In this document: in pieces, positions 35,030 through 44,482 of the stretch | Numbering within the stretch: position 1 is the stretch's first letter | Layout of the letters: every line of letters begins with the position of its first letter | From: JBBIMS01 sp964531645 | Lineage (GTDB): Bacteria; Acidobacteriota; Aminicenantia; JBFLYD01; JBBIMS01 | Reading direction: 5' to 3' | Assembly (NCBI GenBank): GCA_964531645.1 | Contig: CAZHEF010000013.1 | Span: 1 to 59,062 of the forward strand | Length of the DNA stretch: 59,062 nucleotides | Position numbers and translations under genes: made by a program | The notes under the pieces: generated by a model | Database searches by the model: none | Seen by the model: the letters and a program-made list of their open reading frames with translations, nothing else | What the model was told of the DNA's origin: nothing

Positions 35030-35359
35030 CTAATTTTTATCACTATTCTCTAAAATAGTCAATATACTCTGGAGCTCCTTTTTTACTTCTTTCAGGAGAT
35101 TGTATAGAGGATTTCTGTCTATTTCTTTTCTGTCTTGAAGGAGCTTTCTTCGGGCTCCAGAAAGAGTAAGTCCTTCTTTATAGAGAAGGTCTTTTATTTT
35201 GAGAAAAGTTTCAATATCTTCCTTTCTATAAAATTTTCCATTTTCATTGATTAAGGAATTGAAAACAGGTATCTGCTCTTCCCAGAAGAGTAGAACTTTC
35301 TCATCGACTTTTACTATTTTTGCAGTCTCTTCAATGGAGAAAAATTCTTTTTCTTCCAT
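35030..35359 (-). CDS. MerR-like DNA-binding regulator
   Basis: 109 residues from ATG 35359 (a TTG 3 nt upstream is less likely). The N-terminal winged helix FFSIEETAKIVKVDEKVLLFWEEQ resembles MerR; relatives usually have RYWE where this has LFWEEQ. LTLSGARRKLLQD is the second MerR-like helix. The C-terminus is a short coiled coil without a metal-binding or ligand domain. It lies 6 nt after the aldolase gene and just before tRNA-Pro. The target is unknown. Confidence 0.82.
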   Translation of the reverse strand: MEEKEFFSIEETAKIVKVDEKVLLFWEEQIPVFNSLINENGKFYRKEDIETFLKIKDLLYKEGLTLSGARRKLLQDRKEIDRNPLYNLLKEVKKELQSILTILENSDKN

Positions 35360-35365
35360 CAATCT

Positions 35366-36439
35366 CTAACTTCTTTCAAAAATAGCATTCGCAGAGCCAC
35401 TGCTATTAAGAGCTTTTATCAATTTGATGGTTTCAAGGTAAGATTTTTCGATGATTTTTTCCTGAAAATCCTTTTCAATGGAGTCTATCTCTTTTTTGAA
35501 CTCTTTATTTGCATATTTAATATCTTTCTTGTTAGCTTCTGCCCAATCCTTCATTTTTTTGAAAAGATCAGGAGGTAGATTTGAATGGGCTATATTCTGC
35601 CACAATGTCCCAACATTTACCTTTTTGATTCCATGAAATGGGAATTTCCTTATGATTTCATCGGGAGTACCTGTTGTTCCGTGCTGGGCAATACCTACTC
35701 TCAATTTCTTAAGAGCATCAAATATTTCTTTGGTTCTTTGTAGGTCGATAAATACCTCTTCTCCTTCTTTGTAATTTCCATGTTTTGAGCCATTGTTAAC
35801 AGCAAGAAGGTCTGGAGTCAGACTATTCTCGGTCAGAAAGCTTATGTATTCTAAGGCTTCAGAAACTTCAGTGATTTTGCCCTCCTCCTCTCCTGATTTT
35901 ATCTCGCCAACCTCAACCTCTATCCCGAAACCTTCCTTATCAAGTTCATAGGCGAGCTCTAAAGTGATTTTTTTGTTATCATCAAGGGGATTATGGGATG
36001 CATCTATAGCGAAGGATGTATAACCTGCATCATAGCAGGCTTTTAAGAGTTTGCGAGCATAATCTATCTCCTCTTTTGAATTATTTCTAACAGCTGTGTG
36101 GTCTGCATGAATGAAAAATGGTAAATAGAATTTTTCCATTTCCGCAAATTCAACAACAGTTTCAAAAAAGGTATATGGAGTAAAGCCAGTGTATCCTCCC
36201 TCGAGGTTGCACTCTGTTCTTGCCAGTTCAAAACCAACTACTGCATCGAGCTCCTTTGCAGCACGCATTATTCCTGGGATCACCCATTTTACTCTTGTGT
36301 TGCATGCGATAATTGATAAATTGAGATCATATATTGAATTGAAGATATCCTTGCTGGAAAGTAGAAGGACTTTTGACCCCTTTCCCAATCTTCTCAAGAC
36401 ATTTTCAGGTCTTTTATCAAGAATTTTATTCAAATCCAT
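35366..36439 (-). CDS. Class II fructose-bisphosphate aldolase family protein
   Basis: 357 residues. A zinc-dependent TIM-barrel aldolase: FFIHADHTAV (zinc His and catalytic Asp), FAIDASHNPLDDN, VEVEVGEIKSGEE, NNGSKHGNYKEG and IAQHGTTGTPDEII. These match the fructose/tagatose-bisphosphate aldolase family, with a longer N-terminus (KVLLLSSKDIFNSIYDL) and C-terminal helical tail than the short FbaA. It probably acts in glycolysis or gluconeogenesis; tagatose bisphosphate or a related sugar is an alternative. GAGAGGAAAAA precedes the ATG. Confidence 0.88.
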   Translation of the reverse strand: MDLNKILDKRPENVLRRLGKGSKVLLLSSKDIFNSIYDLNLSIIACNTRVKWVIPGIMRAAKELDAVVGFELARTECNLEGGYTGFTPYTFFETVVEFAEMEKFYLPFFIHADHTAVRNNSKEEIDYARKLLKACYDAGYTSFAIDASHNPLDDNKKITLELAYELDKEGFGIEVEVGEIKSGEEEGKITEVSEALEYISFLTENSLTPDLLAVNNGSKHGNYKEGEEVFIDLQRTKEIFDALKKLRVGIAQHGTTGTPDEIIRKFPFHGIKKVNVGTLWQNIAHSNLPPDLFKKMKDWAEANKKDIKYANKEFKKEIDSIEKDFQEKIIEKSYLETIKLIKALNSSGSANAIFERS

Positions 36440-36541
36440 TTTTTCCTCTCTCTATTAAAGCTTAATAATTTTTGAATAATTAGTCAAAACTTACGAACTT
36501 TAAGAATTTTCAATTTTCAGCCAATCATGTTTGTAATATTG

Positions 36542-36570
36542 TTGACAATAGTTCCAAAGACTGTTATAAA
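36542..36570 (+). promoter_or_regulatory. Promoter of the 36588 gene, with leader and SD
   Basis: TTGACA (36542-36547), 17-nt spacer, TATAAA (36565-36570), then GGAGGAAAG immediately before ATG 36588. A textbook sigma70-type promoter. Confidence 0.75.
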
Positions 36571-36587
36571 CTTGCTGTGGAGGAAAG

Positions 36588-37019
36588 ATGAAGAAAATTT
36601 TGATTTTTCTGGGTGTTTTTCTTCTTACTTTAAAAATATATCCAATTGACCTTACAGGGTTCGGAGCGATCAAAACCGATGACTGGAAGAAACTTTACGG
36701 TATTGCTGTTGCATGGGATTTCTTCCCCTTTATCCAGCTTGAGCTTGAAGGATTCCGCATGACTTCAAATTCCCAGAACTTTATCTCGGCAAATCCCCTT
36801 TTGGCATTGGACCTTGCGAGTATCACTCCATATATCACCCTCGGTTATGGATTTTCAGGGGAAAAATCAGACGTGTCCACATACAAAAGCTTTAAAAATT
36901 ACGGTGGGGGAATAAAACTTTTCATCGGAATCATTGCAATAAGAATTGATTACAGAGTTATAAAAAACCATACAGGAAAATGGAAAAGGATTTACGGAGG
37001 GCTTGATATATCAATTTGA
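36588..37019 (+). CDS. Small secreted protein, probable outer-membrane beta-barrel
   Basis: 143 residues. Signal peptide MKKILIFLGVFLLTLKIYP, then alternating strands (GIAVAWDFFPFIQLELEGF, ITPYITLGYGFSG, YGGGIKLFIGIIAIRIDYR, GGLDISI). The style and length equal the protein at 15371-15802, although I see no strong identity between them. It may be a small porin-like or lipid-binding barrel; no family recognised. Confidence 0.6.
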   Translation: MKKILIFLGVFLLTLKIYPIDLTGFGAIKTDDWKKLYGIAVAWDFFPFIQLELEGFRMTSNSQNFISANPLLALDLASITPYITLGYGFSGEKSDVSTYKSFKNYGGGIKLFIGIIAIRIDYRVIKNHTGKWKRIYGGLDISI

Positions 37020-37077
37020 AAATTTTTATTTTATAACATTAAAGAATTGAGAGTTGGAAATGGAGGAGAGCTGTGAG

Positions 37078-37326
37078 ATGAAAAGGAAGGAGGGGAAAAA
37101 TACTAAAATTAAGCTGGAAGAAAAGTTTGAAAAGATTTACAGGGCAAGCCCTGATATAATAATAGTAACAAGATTTAAAGATGGGAAAATAACCGATGTT
37201 AGCGATGCTTTTGAAAAAATAATTGGATACACTCCCCGGGAATTTATAGGAAGAACATCCCTTGAACTTTATGTTAATTCTGAAGACAGAAGCAGAATCC
37301 TATCAATAGAAAACCTGTTGAGATAG
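37078..37326 (+). pseudogene. PAS-domain fragment upstream of the histidine kinase
   Basis: A reading frame with a good SD (GGAGGAG) and ATG 37078 encodes the first half of a PAS domain (ASPDIIIVTRFKDGKITD, IGYTPREFIGRT) and stops at 37324-37326. Coding sequence then continues in another frame: KPVEIEDFVKEIENVL looks like the end of a response-regulator receiver domain and runs into the kinase ORF at 37419. So the kinase N-terminus appears rearranged by a deletion plus a frameshift, or two gene remnants are joined. Confidence 0.65.
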
Positions 37327-37418
37327 AAGATTTCGTAAAGGAGATAGAAAATGTCCTGAAAAATGCTGAGCAAAAAAGGATTAAGGTAAAAAAGCCTGAA
37401 GCTGAAGAGACAGAGGTT

Positions 37419-39761
37419 ATGAAATTGTATTCTGAGAGACTTATTAAAAAGCTGGAAAATAAGATGATTCAGTTGAGGGAGCTCTCGGAAAAACTCAAAT
37501 TGATATTTGAGAATGTCAACGACATCATATATTTTCTTGATGAAAATGGTTGTTTTAAAGAGGTGAATAGCAGAGTTGAAATGCTGGGATATAAAAAAGA
37601 AGAAATTATAGGAAAACACTTCAAAGAATTTCTTGCCCCTGAAAGTAAGAAAATTGCTCTAAAATATTTCGAGGAAGCCCAAAAATGGAAACAAAGTCAG
37701 AAGGATATTTATGAAGTTGAAATTTTGAGGAAAGATGGAGGGGTTTCTACAATTGAAATAATTGATTTTACTCTTTTTGAAAACTATAAATTCATTGGAA
37801 GATTTGGTGTAGGAAGGGATATAATAGAAAAGAAAAAGATTGAGAGGGATTTAAAGAAGAGCGAGGAGCGGTATCGCCTAATTGCTGAAAATGTCTCAGA
37901 TCTAATATTTACACTGGACATGAATTTGAAATTCACATATGTAAGCCCATCGGTTAAAAGGATGAGGGGGTTTACAGTGGAAGAAACAATGTCCCAGAGT
38001 ATAGAAGAGGTTCTAACTCCATCTTCTTATCAAATAGCTATAGAAGCTCTTCAGGAGGAGCTTGCTGAAGAATCCAATCCCAATAAAGACCCTTTTAGAA
38101 CAATGACCCTTGAACTTGAAAATACATGCAAGGATGGCTCAACTGTATTGACTGAGACAAGACTCTCTTTCCTGAGGGATTCTGAAGGGAATCCAGTGGG
38201 AATCCTTGGAGTTTCAAGAGATATAACAGAAAGAAAAAAAGCTGAGTCAGCAAGAAAAGTGATGGAAGAAAAATACAGCAGGTTATTTGAAGAGTCAAAA
38301 ACGGCAATTTTCATCACCTCTCCCAATGGAAAATTTATTGATGTGAATCCTGCAGGTATTGAACTTTTGGGTTATTCATCAAAGGAAGAGCTCCTTGAGA
38401 AGAGTTACTTGGACCATTATTCAGTTTTAGAGGAAAGGGAAACCCGTAAGAAAATTCTTGAAGAGAAGGATTATCTTGAAGATTTTGAGTTGAAAATGAA
38501 GAAAAAGAACGGAAGTGAGATAACAGTCCTTGAGACAACATCAGCTGTTAGAGATTCAGAAGGGAAGGTTTTGGCATATAGAGGCATTCTGCGGGACATA
38601 ACAGCATATAAAAAAATGGAAGCCCAGATTCTCCAGTCTCAGAAACTTGAGGCAATTGGAAGGCTTGCGGGAGGAGTTGCCCATGATTTTAACAATCTCC
38701 TAACAGCAATAATAGGAAATGCAGAGATACTTCTTCTCAATATTCCCAATGACAACCCTCAGAGAGAAAAAGTGAAAACAATTATGGATACGGCTCTTAG
38801 GGCAGGTCAGCTAACAAGAAAACTTTTAGCCTTCGGTAAAAAACAGGTTTCTTTTCCGGAACTTGTAAATCTCAATGATTTAATCTTTGAAATGAAGGGA
38901 ATGCTGGAGAGAATCCTTGGGGAGGACATCAAGTTTGAGACAGAACTTGACCCTTTCATTTTTCCGGTAGAAGTTGACCCAACTCACATTGAGCAGGTTG
39001 TTCTGAACCTTTCAGTGAACTCCCGTGAGGCAATGCCATCAGGCGGAAAATTAATAATTTCAACTAAAAATGTTTATCTTGATGAAGATTATTGCAGAGT
39101 TTATCCTGGACTCATTCGTGGGGATTATGTTTTGCTTTCCTTCTCAGACACAGGAGTTGGGATGAGCAAGGAAGTCCTCGAACACATATTTGAGCCATTC
39201 TTTTCAACAAAGGAGAGTGGGACAGGAATGGGATTATCCATTGTCTATGGAGTTGTAAAACAGTATGATGGTCATATAACTGTTTACAGCGAGCCTGGAG
39301 CTGGAACAACATTCGACATATATCTTCCTGCTGTGAAAGAATTGATTAGTAAAAAGACGGAAATTACTCATGAAGAACCAATAATAGGAGGAGATGAGAC
39401 AATCCTTGTTGTGGAAGATGAAAGGGATGTAAGGGAACTTATGGAAATTGTCCTTGAAGAGCTTGGATATAGAGTTTTTTCTGCTTCAAATAAAAAAGAA
39501 GCAGAAGAACTAATGCAAAGGCTTGGAAAGGAGGTCATTCTTTTAATATCAGATATAATCCTTCCCGATGCAAGAGGGCAGGAGCTCGCTCGAGAATTTA
39601 TGAAGGAGTACCCAGATTTAAAGGTTCTATTAACCTCTGGCTATTCCGATGAAAGAATTCTCTTAGAAATTGAGCAAAAAATAGATTTCATCCCAAAACC
39701 CTTCACTCCAAAGAAACTTGCAAGAAAGATAAGGGAGATTTTAGAAAGGAAAGATAATTGA
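37419..39761 (+). CDS. Hybrid histidine kinase: PAS-PAS-PAS-HisKA-HATPase-REC
   Basis: 780 residues, no membrane segment. Three PAS domains (about 20-140, 150-275, 285-405), each ending in the GRDI / SRDI / LRDI linker words, suggest a soluble sensor of a ligand or redox state. The phosphorylated H422 lies in GGVAHDFNNLL; the ATPase lid has SFSDTGVGM and GTGMGLSIVYGVV. The receiver domain has acidic residues at VVEDE, D712 in LISDIILPD and KP at IPKPF. The true start is uncertain, since the frame is open upstream to about 37281 without a good start codon; no SD lies near 37419. No output regulator is adjacent. Confidence 0.88.
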   Translation: MKLYSERLIKKLENKMIQLRELSEKLKLIFENVNDIIYFLDENGCFKEVNSRVEMLGYKKEEIIGKHFKEFLAPESKKIALKYFEEAQKWKQSQKDIYEVEILRKDGGVSTIEIIDFTLFENYKFIGRFGVGRDIIEKKKIERDLKKSEERYRLIAENVSDLIFTLDMNLKFTYVSPSVKRMRGFTVEETMSQSIEEVLTPSSYQIAIEALQEELAEESNPNKDPFRTMTLELENTCKDGSTVLTETRLSFLRDSEGNPVGILGVSRDITERKKAESARKVMEEKYSRLFEESKTAIFITSPNGKFIDVNPAGIELLGYSSKEELLEKSYLDHYSVLEERETRKKILEEKDYLEDFELKMKKKNGSEITVLETTSAVRDSEGKVLAYRGILRDITAYKKMEAQILQSQKLEAIGRLAGGVAHDFNNLLTAIIGNAEILLLNIPNDNPQREKVKTIMDTALRAGQLTRKLLAFGKKQVSFPELVNLNDLIFEMKGMLERILGEDIKFETELDPFIFPVEVDPTHIEQVVLNLSVNSREAMPSGGKLIISTKNVYLDEDYCRVYPGLIRGDYVLLSFSDTGVGMSKEVLEHIFEPFFSTKESGTGMGLSIVYGVVKQYDGHITVYSEPGAGTTFDIYLPAVKELISKKTEITHEEPIIGGDETILVVEDERDVRELMEIVLEELGYRVFSASNKKEAEELMQRLGKEVILLISDIILPDARGQELAREFMKEYPDLKVLLTSGYSDERILLEIEQKIDFIPKPFTPKKLARKIREILERKDN

Positions 39762-39873
39762 ACTTTTCCGTTCTTTTTCCCAGGTCCTAAAGACTAAAAT
39801 AACATTTAATTTATTTTTTTTATTTTATCCCCTGATTTTCTTAACCCCTCTATCAACGGGAAGGGTAAGGGGA

Positions 39874-40962
39874 TTAAAATTTTGAATATTTCCTTATAAA
39901 TTCTTCTGTTAAGGCTTTCGCCTCATTATCTGTCATCTGGACAGGAGGGGATTTCATCAAATAGGCAGAAGGTCCTTCAAGGACTCCTCCAATCTTATTG
40001 TCCATAGCAAGTTTGACAATTCTTATTGCATCAATTACAACCCCTGCAGAGTTAGGAGAATCCTCAACAGATAACTTGCATTCAAGACTCATTGGAACAT
40101 CTCCAAAATGTCTTCCTTCTATTCTGAGATAACAGACCTTGTTATCCTTTAACCATTCTACATAATCACTCGGACCAACATGAATATCCTCATCCTTCAT
40201 CATAACTCCTCTCTTGTGAAGCTGGGAAAGAACAGCCATGGTTTTTGATTTCTTTTTGGAATCAAGTCTTTCCCTTTCAAGCATATTTAGAAAATCCGTG
40301 TTTCCTCCAATGTTAAGCTGATAAGTTCTGTCAATTATCATACCTCTGTCAAGAAATAAGTTTACAATTGTTCTGTGAAGAATTGTAGCTCCAACCTGAG
40401 ATTTAACATCATCACCAATGATTGGTAATTTAGCTTCTTTAAATCTTCTCTGCCATTCGGGGTCTGAAGCTATAAAAACAGGAATTGCATTCACAACTCC
40501 ACAACCTGCCTCAAAAACCTGTTGAATATACCATCTTGTAGCTTCCTCAGAGCCAACCGGCAGGAAATTTATTACTACCTCCGCCCCTGACTCCTTTAAA
40601 ACTCCTTTCACATCAGCAGGTTTCTCATTGGATTCCTTTATGTAACCTCTAAGGTATCTTCCGAGACCATCGATAGAAGGACCTTTCATAACATTAACGC
40701 CCAATTTAGGGACATCAGAGAATTTATAAGTATTGTTGGGAAAAGAGAAAATGGCTTCTGACAAGTCTTTTCCAACTTTTGTCTCATTTATATCAAAGGC
40801 TGCAACAAATTCAATGTCTCTTATATGATAACCTCCGAGGTTTACATGCATGAGTCCAGGAACAAAATCCTTTTCTTGGGCATTTTTATAATAAAAAACT
40901 CCTTGGACTAAAGATGAAGCGCAATTACCAACTCCTATAATTGCTGTTTTTACTTTTCCCAT
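39874..40962 (-). CDS. ino1: Inositol-3-phosphate (myo-inositol-1-phosphate) synthase
   Basis: 362 residues, the compact prokaryotic type. An NAD-binding start IIGVGNCASSLVQGV is followed by the catalytic GDDVKSQVGATILHR, QLNIGGNTDFLN and the lysine/serine site near KKKSKTMAV. It turns glucose-6-phosphate into inositol phosphate. It starts directly after the CDP-alcohol phosphotransferase stop, so the two probably make a phosphatidylinositol-type lipid together. Confidence 0.95.
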   Translation of the reverse strand: MGKVKTAIIGVGNCASSLVQGVFYYKNAQEKDFVPGLMHVNLGGYHIRDIEFVAAFDINETKVGKDLSEAIFSFPNNTYKFSDVPKLGVNVMKGPSIDGLGRYLRGYIKESNEKPADVKGVLKESGAEVVINFLPVGSEEATRWYIQQVFEAGCGVVNAIPVFIASDPEWQRRFKEAKLPIIGDDVKSQVGATILHRTIVNLFLDRGMIIDRTYQLNIGGNTDFLNMLERERLDSKKKSKTMAVLSQLHKRGVMMKDEDIHVGPSDYVEWLKDNKVCYLRIEGRHFGDVPMSLECKLSVEDSPNSAGVVIDAIRIVKLAMDNKIGGVLEGPSAYLMKSPPVQMTDNEAKALTEEFIRKYSKF

Positions 40963-41568
40963 TCAATCCTCCTTAACATATATCTTAGCCATAACAAGTC
41001 TCTGTATGGCGGTTATATGTGAAACTAATGCAATAATATACATAAAAACTTTGAGAATTTCAACACCAAGTATACCACCTGCACTAATAAAAACAAACCT
41101 TTCTGCTCTCTGGAAAATGCCACTTTTTATAGGGATTCCAGCTCCATCTGCTCTCGCTTTGATATAACTGACAAGCATGGAACCGAGAAGAGCAAAAACG
41201 ACTACTAAAAATGTTATTTTATCTCCTTTTTTGAGAAATAAAAGAGAGATTCCCGTGTAAATGAAAATCTCTGAGTACCTGTCAAGAGATGAGTCAAGAA
41301 CTCCTCCAAATTTTGTTTCCTTTTTAGAAATCTTTGCCACCTGCCCATCAATTATGTCCATTAACCCTGAAAGAATGACAGAGAGCCCAGCAAAAGAAGT
41401 CCTTTCGAAATAAAAGAGAATCCCTGCAAGGAGAGATATTGCAGTCCCAAAAAATGTTATCAAATTGGGACTTACTCTTTTTTCAGAAAGGAATTTTGAA
41501 AGAGGTATGAATATATTGAGAAATTTTTCCTTAATACTTTTAGGAGTTATAGAATCTGTGATTCCCAA
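40963..41568 (-). CDS. CDP-alcohol phosphatidyltransferase, probable phosphatidylinositol phosphate synthase
   Basis: 201 residues, six membrane segments. The CDP-OH-P motif is D71-x2-D74-G75-x2-A78-K79, then G89-x2-D92-x3-D96; the usual arginine after alanine is lysine (K79). Its neighbour ino1 makes inositol phosphate, and the length and wording (IPIKSGIFQRAERF) resemble archaeal and actinobacterial enzymes that condense CDP-diacylglycerol with inositol-1-phosphate. Assignment of the acceptor rests on the gene context. Confidence 0.85.
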   Translation of the reverse strand: MGITDSITPKSIKEKFLNIFIPLSKFLSEKRVSPNLITFFGTAISLLAGILFYFERTSFAGLSVILSGLMDIIDGQVAKISKKETKFGGVLDSSLDRYSEIFIYTGISLLFLKKGDKITFLVVVFALLGSMLVSYIKARADGAGIPIKSGIFQRAERFVFISAGGILGVEILKVFMYIIALVSHITAIQRLVMAKIYVKED

Positions 41569-41595
41569 CCTAACTCCTCAAAATCTCAAAGAATC

Positions 41596-43029
41596 TCAGG
41601 GAGATCCATTGAAACTGAGAGAGGAACTATAACTCTCTTCGAGCTGTTTTAAGAATTTTATATAAAGTTTGTTTTTTTTATCCTTCATCCATTTCCTTAC
41701 AGTAAAATTTCCATAGAGCCTAAAAATTGTTTCCAAGAAAAGGGTTTTAGAGGGCTTTGTTGTTAAGAAGGCTCTTATGAGATGAAATATTGAATAAAAT
41801 TTTTTCATCCCTTTGATAACTTCTTTCTGGAGTTCGTAGGCGCTGAGTTTTAATGGCTTGTAGACAACAAAATGCCCATCAAACTTGCTCCACTGGTCTG
41901 TTATAAATCTTGCTGTGGATTTCATCTTTTCATAAAGTTTTGAACCTGGTATTGGAGTTAGAACAAGGAATTGTATCGTTGATATTTTGGCTTTTATTGC
42001 AAAATTAACAGTTTTTCTGAGGATTGATTTATCATCGTTGTCAAATCCGAAAACAAACATTCCGTGAACCTTTATTCCGTTTTTTCTGAATCTTTTAACT
42101 GCTTCCTTGTAAATCGAAACCATCTGGTTTTTGTTAACCTCTGCAAGGGATGCGGGATTGATTGATTCAAAACCAATGTAAACAGTGTGACAACCAGATT
42201 TTCTCATGAGTCTTAGAAGTTCATTATCAAGGGCACTCTCCACACGAACCTGTGCAGACCATTTTATCTTCAATCTCTCCTCTATTATTCCCCTGAGAAG
42301 CTCCTTTGTTCTTTCAGAGTTTGCAGCAAAATTATCGTCAATGAAGAAAACATATTTTTTCTTTGGATAATATTTCTTCAACTCAGCAATTACACTTTCT
42401 GTGCTTCTTACTCTGTATTTTCTACCGAAGAGTGTTGTTACTGAACAGAATTCACAGGAAAATGGACAACCCCTTGAAGTGGAAATAGGCAAAACACTTA
42501 CTTTGTCAAAATCTTTCACAAGTGAAAAATCAGGATCTGGTATTTTGTCAATATCCTTGATATAAGATCTGAAAGGGTTATGGAAGATTCTTCCCTCATT
42601 ATCCTTAAAGGATATTCCCTTTATCCCATTCAGTGGTCTTTCTTCCCTGAGGGCATCTATTAACTCTGAAATTGTCTCTTCGCCTTCTCCTCTAACTACA
42701 ACATCACAGTATTTCAGACACTCATCAGGTTCGAAAGTTGGGTGAGCACCACCCATTATGATGAACTTCCCCATTTTCTTAATCTTCTCAGCAATGGAGA
42801 ATGCTCCAAGAATGGTGGATGTGGTCGATGAGATTCCTACAATATCAGCATCTTCAATTTCTTCCCAGTCAATCTCAGCAATATCTTCAACATAGACCTT
42901 TGACTCAATTCCCTTTTCTTTTAATACCGAAGCAATAATTGGAAGTCCAAGCCTGAGGATCTTAAATTTTGAATAAACATTAATTCCAGCAGGTCTGGGC
43001 TCAATAAGCACTACTTTATTTATTTTCAT
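41596..43029 (-). CDS. B12-binding radical SAM protein
   Basis: 477 residues. The N-terminal B12-binding-like domain (to about 130) has IVGISSTTST and GGAHPTFEPDECL; the radical SAM cluster is C188-x3-C192-x2-C195 in RGCPFSCEFC, and a later barrel has FGFDNDD and LTPIPGSKLYEKM. The C-terminal 90 residues are basic and helical. Such enzymes methylate or rearrange unactivated carbons. It is the first gene before the CDP-alcohol transferase and ino1, so a lipid substrate is conceivable but unproven. Confidence 0.85.
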   Translation of the reverse strand: MKINKVVLIEPRPAGINVYSKFKILRLGLPIIASVLKEKGIESKVYVEDIAEIDWEEIEDADIVGISSTTSTILGAFSIAEKIKKMGKFIIMGGAHPTFEPDECLKYCDVVVRGEGEETISELIDALREERPLNGIKGISFKDNEGRIFHNPFRSYIKDIDKIPDPDFSLVKDFDKVSVLPISTSRGCPFSCEFCSVTTLFGRKYRVRSTESVIAELKKYYPKKKYVFFIDDNFAANSERTKELLRGIIEERLKIKWSAQVRVESALDNELLRLMRKSGCHTVYIGFESINPASLAEVNKNQMVSIYKEAVKRFRKNGIKVHGMFVFGFDNDDKSILRKTVNFAIKAKISTIQFLVLTPIPGSKLYEKMKSTARFITDQWSKFDGHFVVYKPLKLSAYELQKEVIKGMKKFYSIFHLIRAFLTTKPSKTLFLETIFRLYGNFTVRKWMKDKKNKLYIKFLKQLEESYSSSLSFNGSP

Positions 43030-43038
43030 AGTGTCTTT

Positions 43039-43067
43039 AGTATAAACCCTCAGAAAAGAAATGTCAA
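43039..43067 (-). promoter_or_regulatory. Promoter of the radical SAM-inositol lipid operon, near-leaderless
   Basis: TTGACA (43067-43062), 17-nt spacer, TATACT (43044-43039), then 9 nt (no Shine-Dalgarno) to the ATG at 43029. The expected leader is 0-3 nt. Confidence 0.7.
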
Positions 43068-43319
43068 GGAAAGAAAATTCTATCTGGTTAAGAGATATAA
43101 ACTAGGGTAATATAGAGAAAGAAGGGGGCAAAGGAGATAGACATGCAACAAAAAATTCAAAACCCTGATACTCAAGAAAGGAAAAACCTATAATCCCTTT
43201 TCAAGAGTCCACTCCTTCTCCCTCTTCAAACGCATACTTCTCAAAGCCGGGCTTCCTCCTCTATCATTGATTTATGAACTTCTCAAAAAAAAGAGACATC
43301 CAATGACTCAAGGAGGAAA

Positions 43320-43975
43320 CCCCATGAATGTATTCCAATCAATTACAATGAATTGAGAAAGAAAGACCCTGTATATGCGAGAGAAAAACTCCTCCATGCC
43401 CTAAAAACAACAGGCTCTATCTCAAAAACAGCCCACCTTTGCGGAACAACTCGACCGACAGTTAGAAGAGTCAAAAGAAGGTATGAAGCAGAAGGAAAGG
43501 AAGGACTTTCTGATCGCTCCAGAAAACCTAAAAACTCTCCTAAAAGAACCCCTCTCCATATAGAAGCTCTTACAATCTCTTTTGCAAAAAAGACTTGTTA
43601 TGGAATAGACAGAATCTCAAGGATTCTAACTGAGAGAGGTATCCTTGTGAAACCATCCACAGTAAGATATGTTCTCAAAAGATACAATATCTCAGCAAAA
43701 TACAAAAGAACAAAATATCAAAAAAACAAAGATACTATGAATTCAACTCCCTCTATCCTCTCCAGCATTTTGAGGTGGATTTAAAAGAAATCTTTGACTC
43801 AAAGACCCTTTCTCTTTCAGATATTTTCCATGGAAGAGGAGCAGGAATTCCTCCCTATCAGTGGATTGCGATTGATGTAAAGACTCGTCTGAGATTCATC
43901 TTTTACTCCTACGAGAAGACATTTCAACATCTTTTCTTTGAAAGACCAACCACTCCCCTGGTTCATATGTATTAA
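43320..43975 (+). pseudogene. Decayed IS481-like transposase
   Basis: The first frame (to 43784) encodes an HTH of the IS481 type (GSISKTAHLCGTTRPTVRRV, EGKEGLSDRSRKPKNSP) and the linker before the catalytic core. After a shift, the second frame (from about 43755) encodes FEVDLKEIFDSKTL and QWIAIDVKTRLRFIF, which would carry the first catalytic Asp. The ORF then ends abruptly within 60 residues, so the rest of the DDE core is missing. The first frame is open upstream of a TTG without a proper start. 43068-43319 shows no gene and may be more of the element. No clear terminal inverted repeats were recognised. Confidence 0.75.
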
Positions 43976-44010
43976 CCAAGGACCTTGTATAAGTCGATTA
44001 TTGTCTATCC

Positions 44011-44039
44011 TTGACTTTTTTTAAGGACAATGGTAAATA
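44011..44039 (+). promoter_or_regulatory. Promoter of the ATP synthase operon
   Basis: TTGACT (44011-44016), 17-nt spacer, TAAATA (44034-44039), 16 nt to ATG 44056 with no Shine-Dalgarno sequence. A leader of about 9-10 nt is expected. It sits just after the decayed transposase, so the insertion did not destroy it. Confidence 0.5.
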
Positions 44040-44055
44040 ATAATTTTAATGATAT

Positions 44056-44481
44056 ATGGTAAATTTGGATATTTCAGCTTTCCTTGTTACCTTAACTCTC
44101 TCTATCCTTTTACTCATTTTACAAAAACTTTATTTCAAACCAATTAATAATATTCTTCAGAAAAGGGAGCGGATTTTAAGGGAAAATAATGAAACTTTTA
44201 CACGCTTTCTCAATGAATACAATGAAAAGGAAAAAATTCTCAATGAAACCCTTAAAAAGGCCTCAATAGAAGTTGAAAAGCACAAAGAAAAGGTGAGAAA
44301 GGAAGCTATTGCTGAAAAGGAAGCGGTTATCGAGAAGGCTAAATCGAAAGCTGAAGAATTAAAAAGAAGTGCATTTAAAAAGTTAGAAGAGGAAATACAG
44401 GAAGGAAAAAGAACTATTGAAATAGATATGGATTCTCTTTCTGAAAAATTGATTATAAATATTTTGAACCAGAGAAATTAG
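44056..44481 (+). CDS. ATP synthase F0 subunit b' (b-type stalk)
   Basis: 141 residues. One N-terminal membrane segment (about 8-25), then a long charged coiled coil with the conserved start YFKPINNILQKRERIL. It is a peripheral-stalk subunit and pairs with the b subunit encoded next. Two different b-type genes in tandem are usual in photosynthetic and several other lineages. Confidence 0.85.
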   Translation: MVNLDISAFLVTLTLSILLLILQKLYFKPINNILQKRERILRENNETFTRFLNEYNEKEKILNETLKKASIEVEKHKEKVRKEAIAEKEAVIEKAKSKAEELKRSAFKKLEEEIQEGKRTIEIDMDSLSEKLIINILNQRN

Positions 44482-44482
44482 C

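Noticed and set aside
39762..39873. A rho-independent terminator between the kinase and ino1
   Set aside because: GGGGATT and AATCCCC words face each other, but the stem is irregular and no T-run follows on either strand in the needed position.
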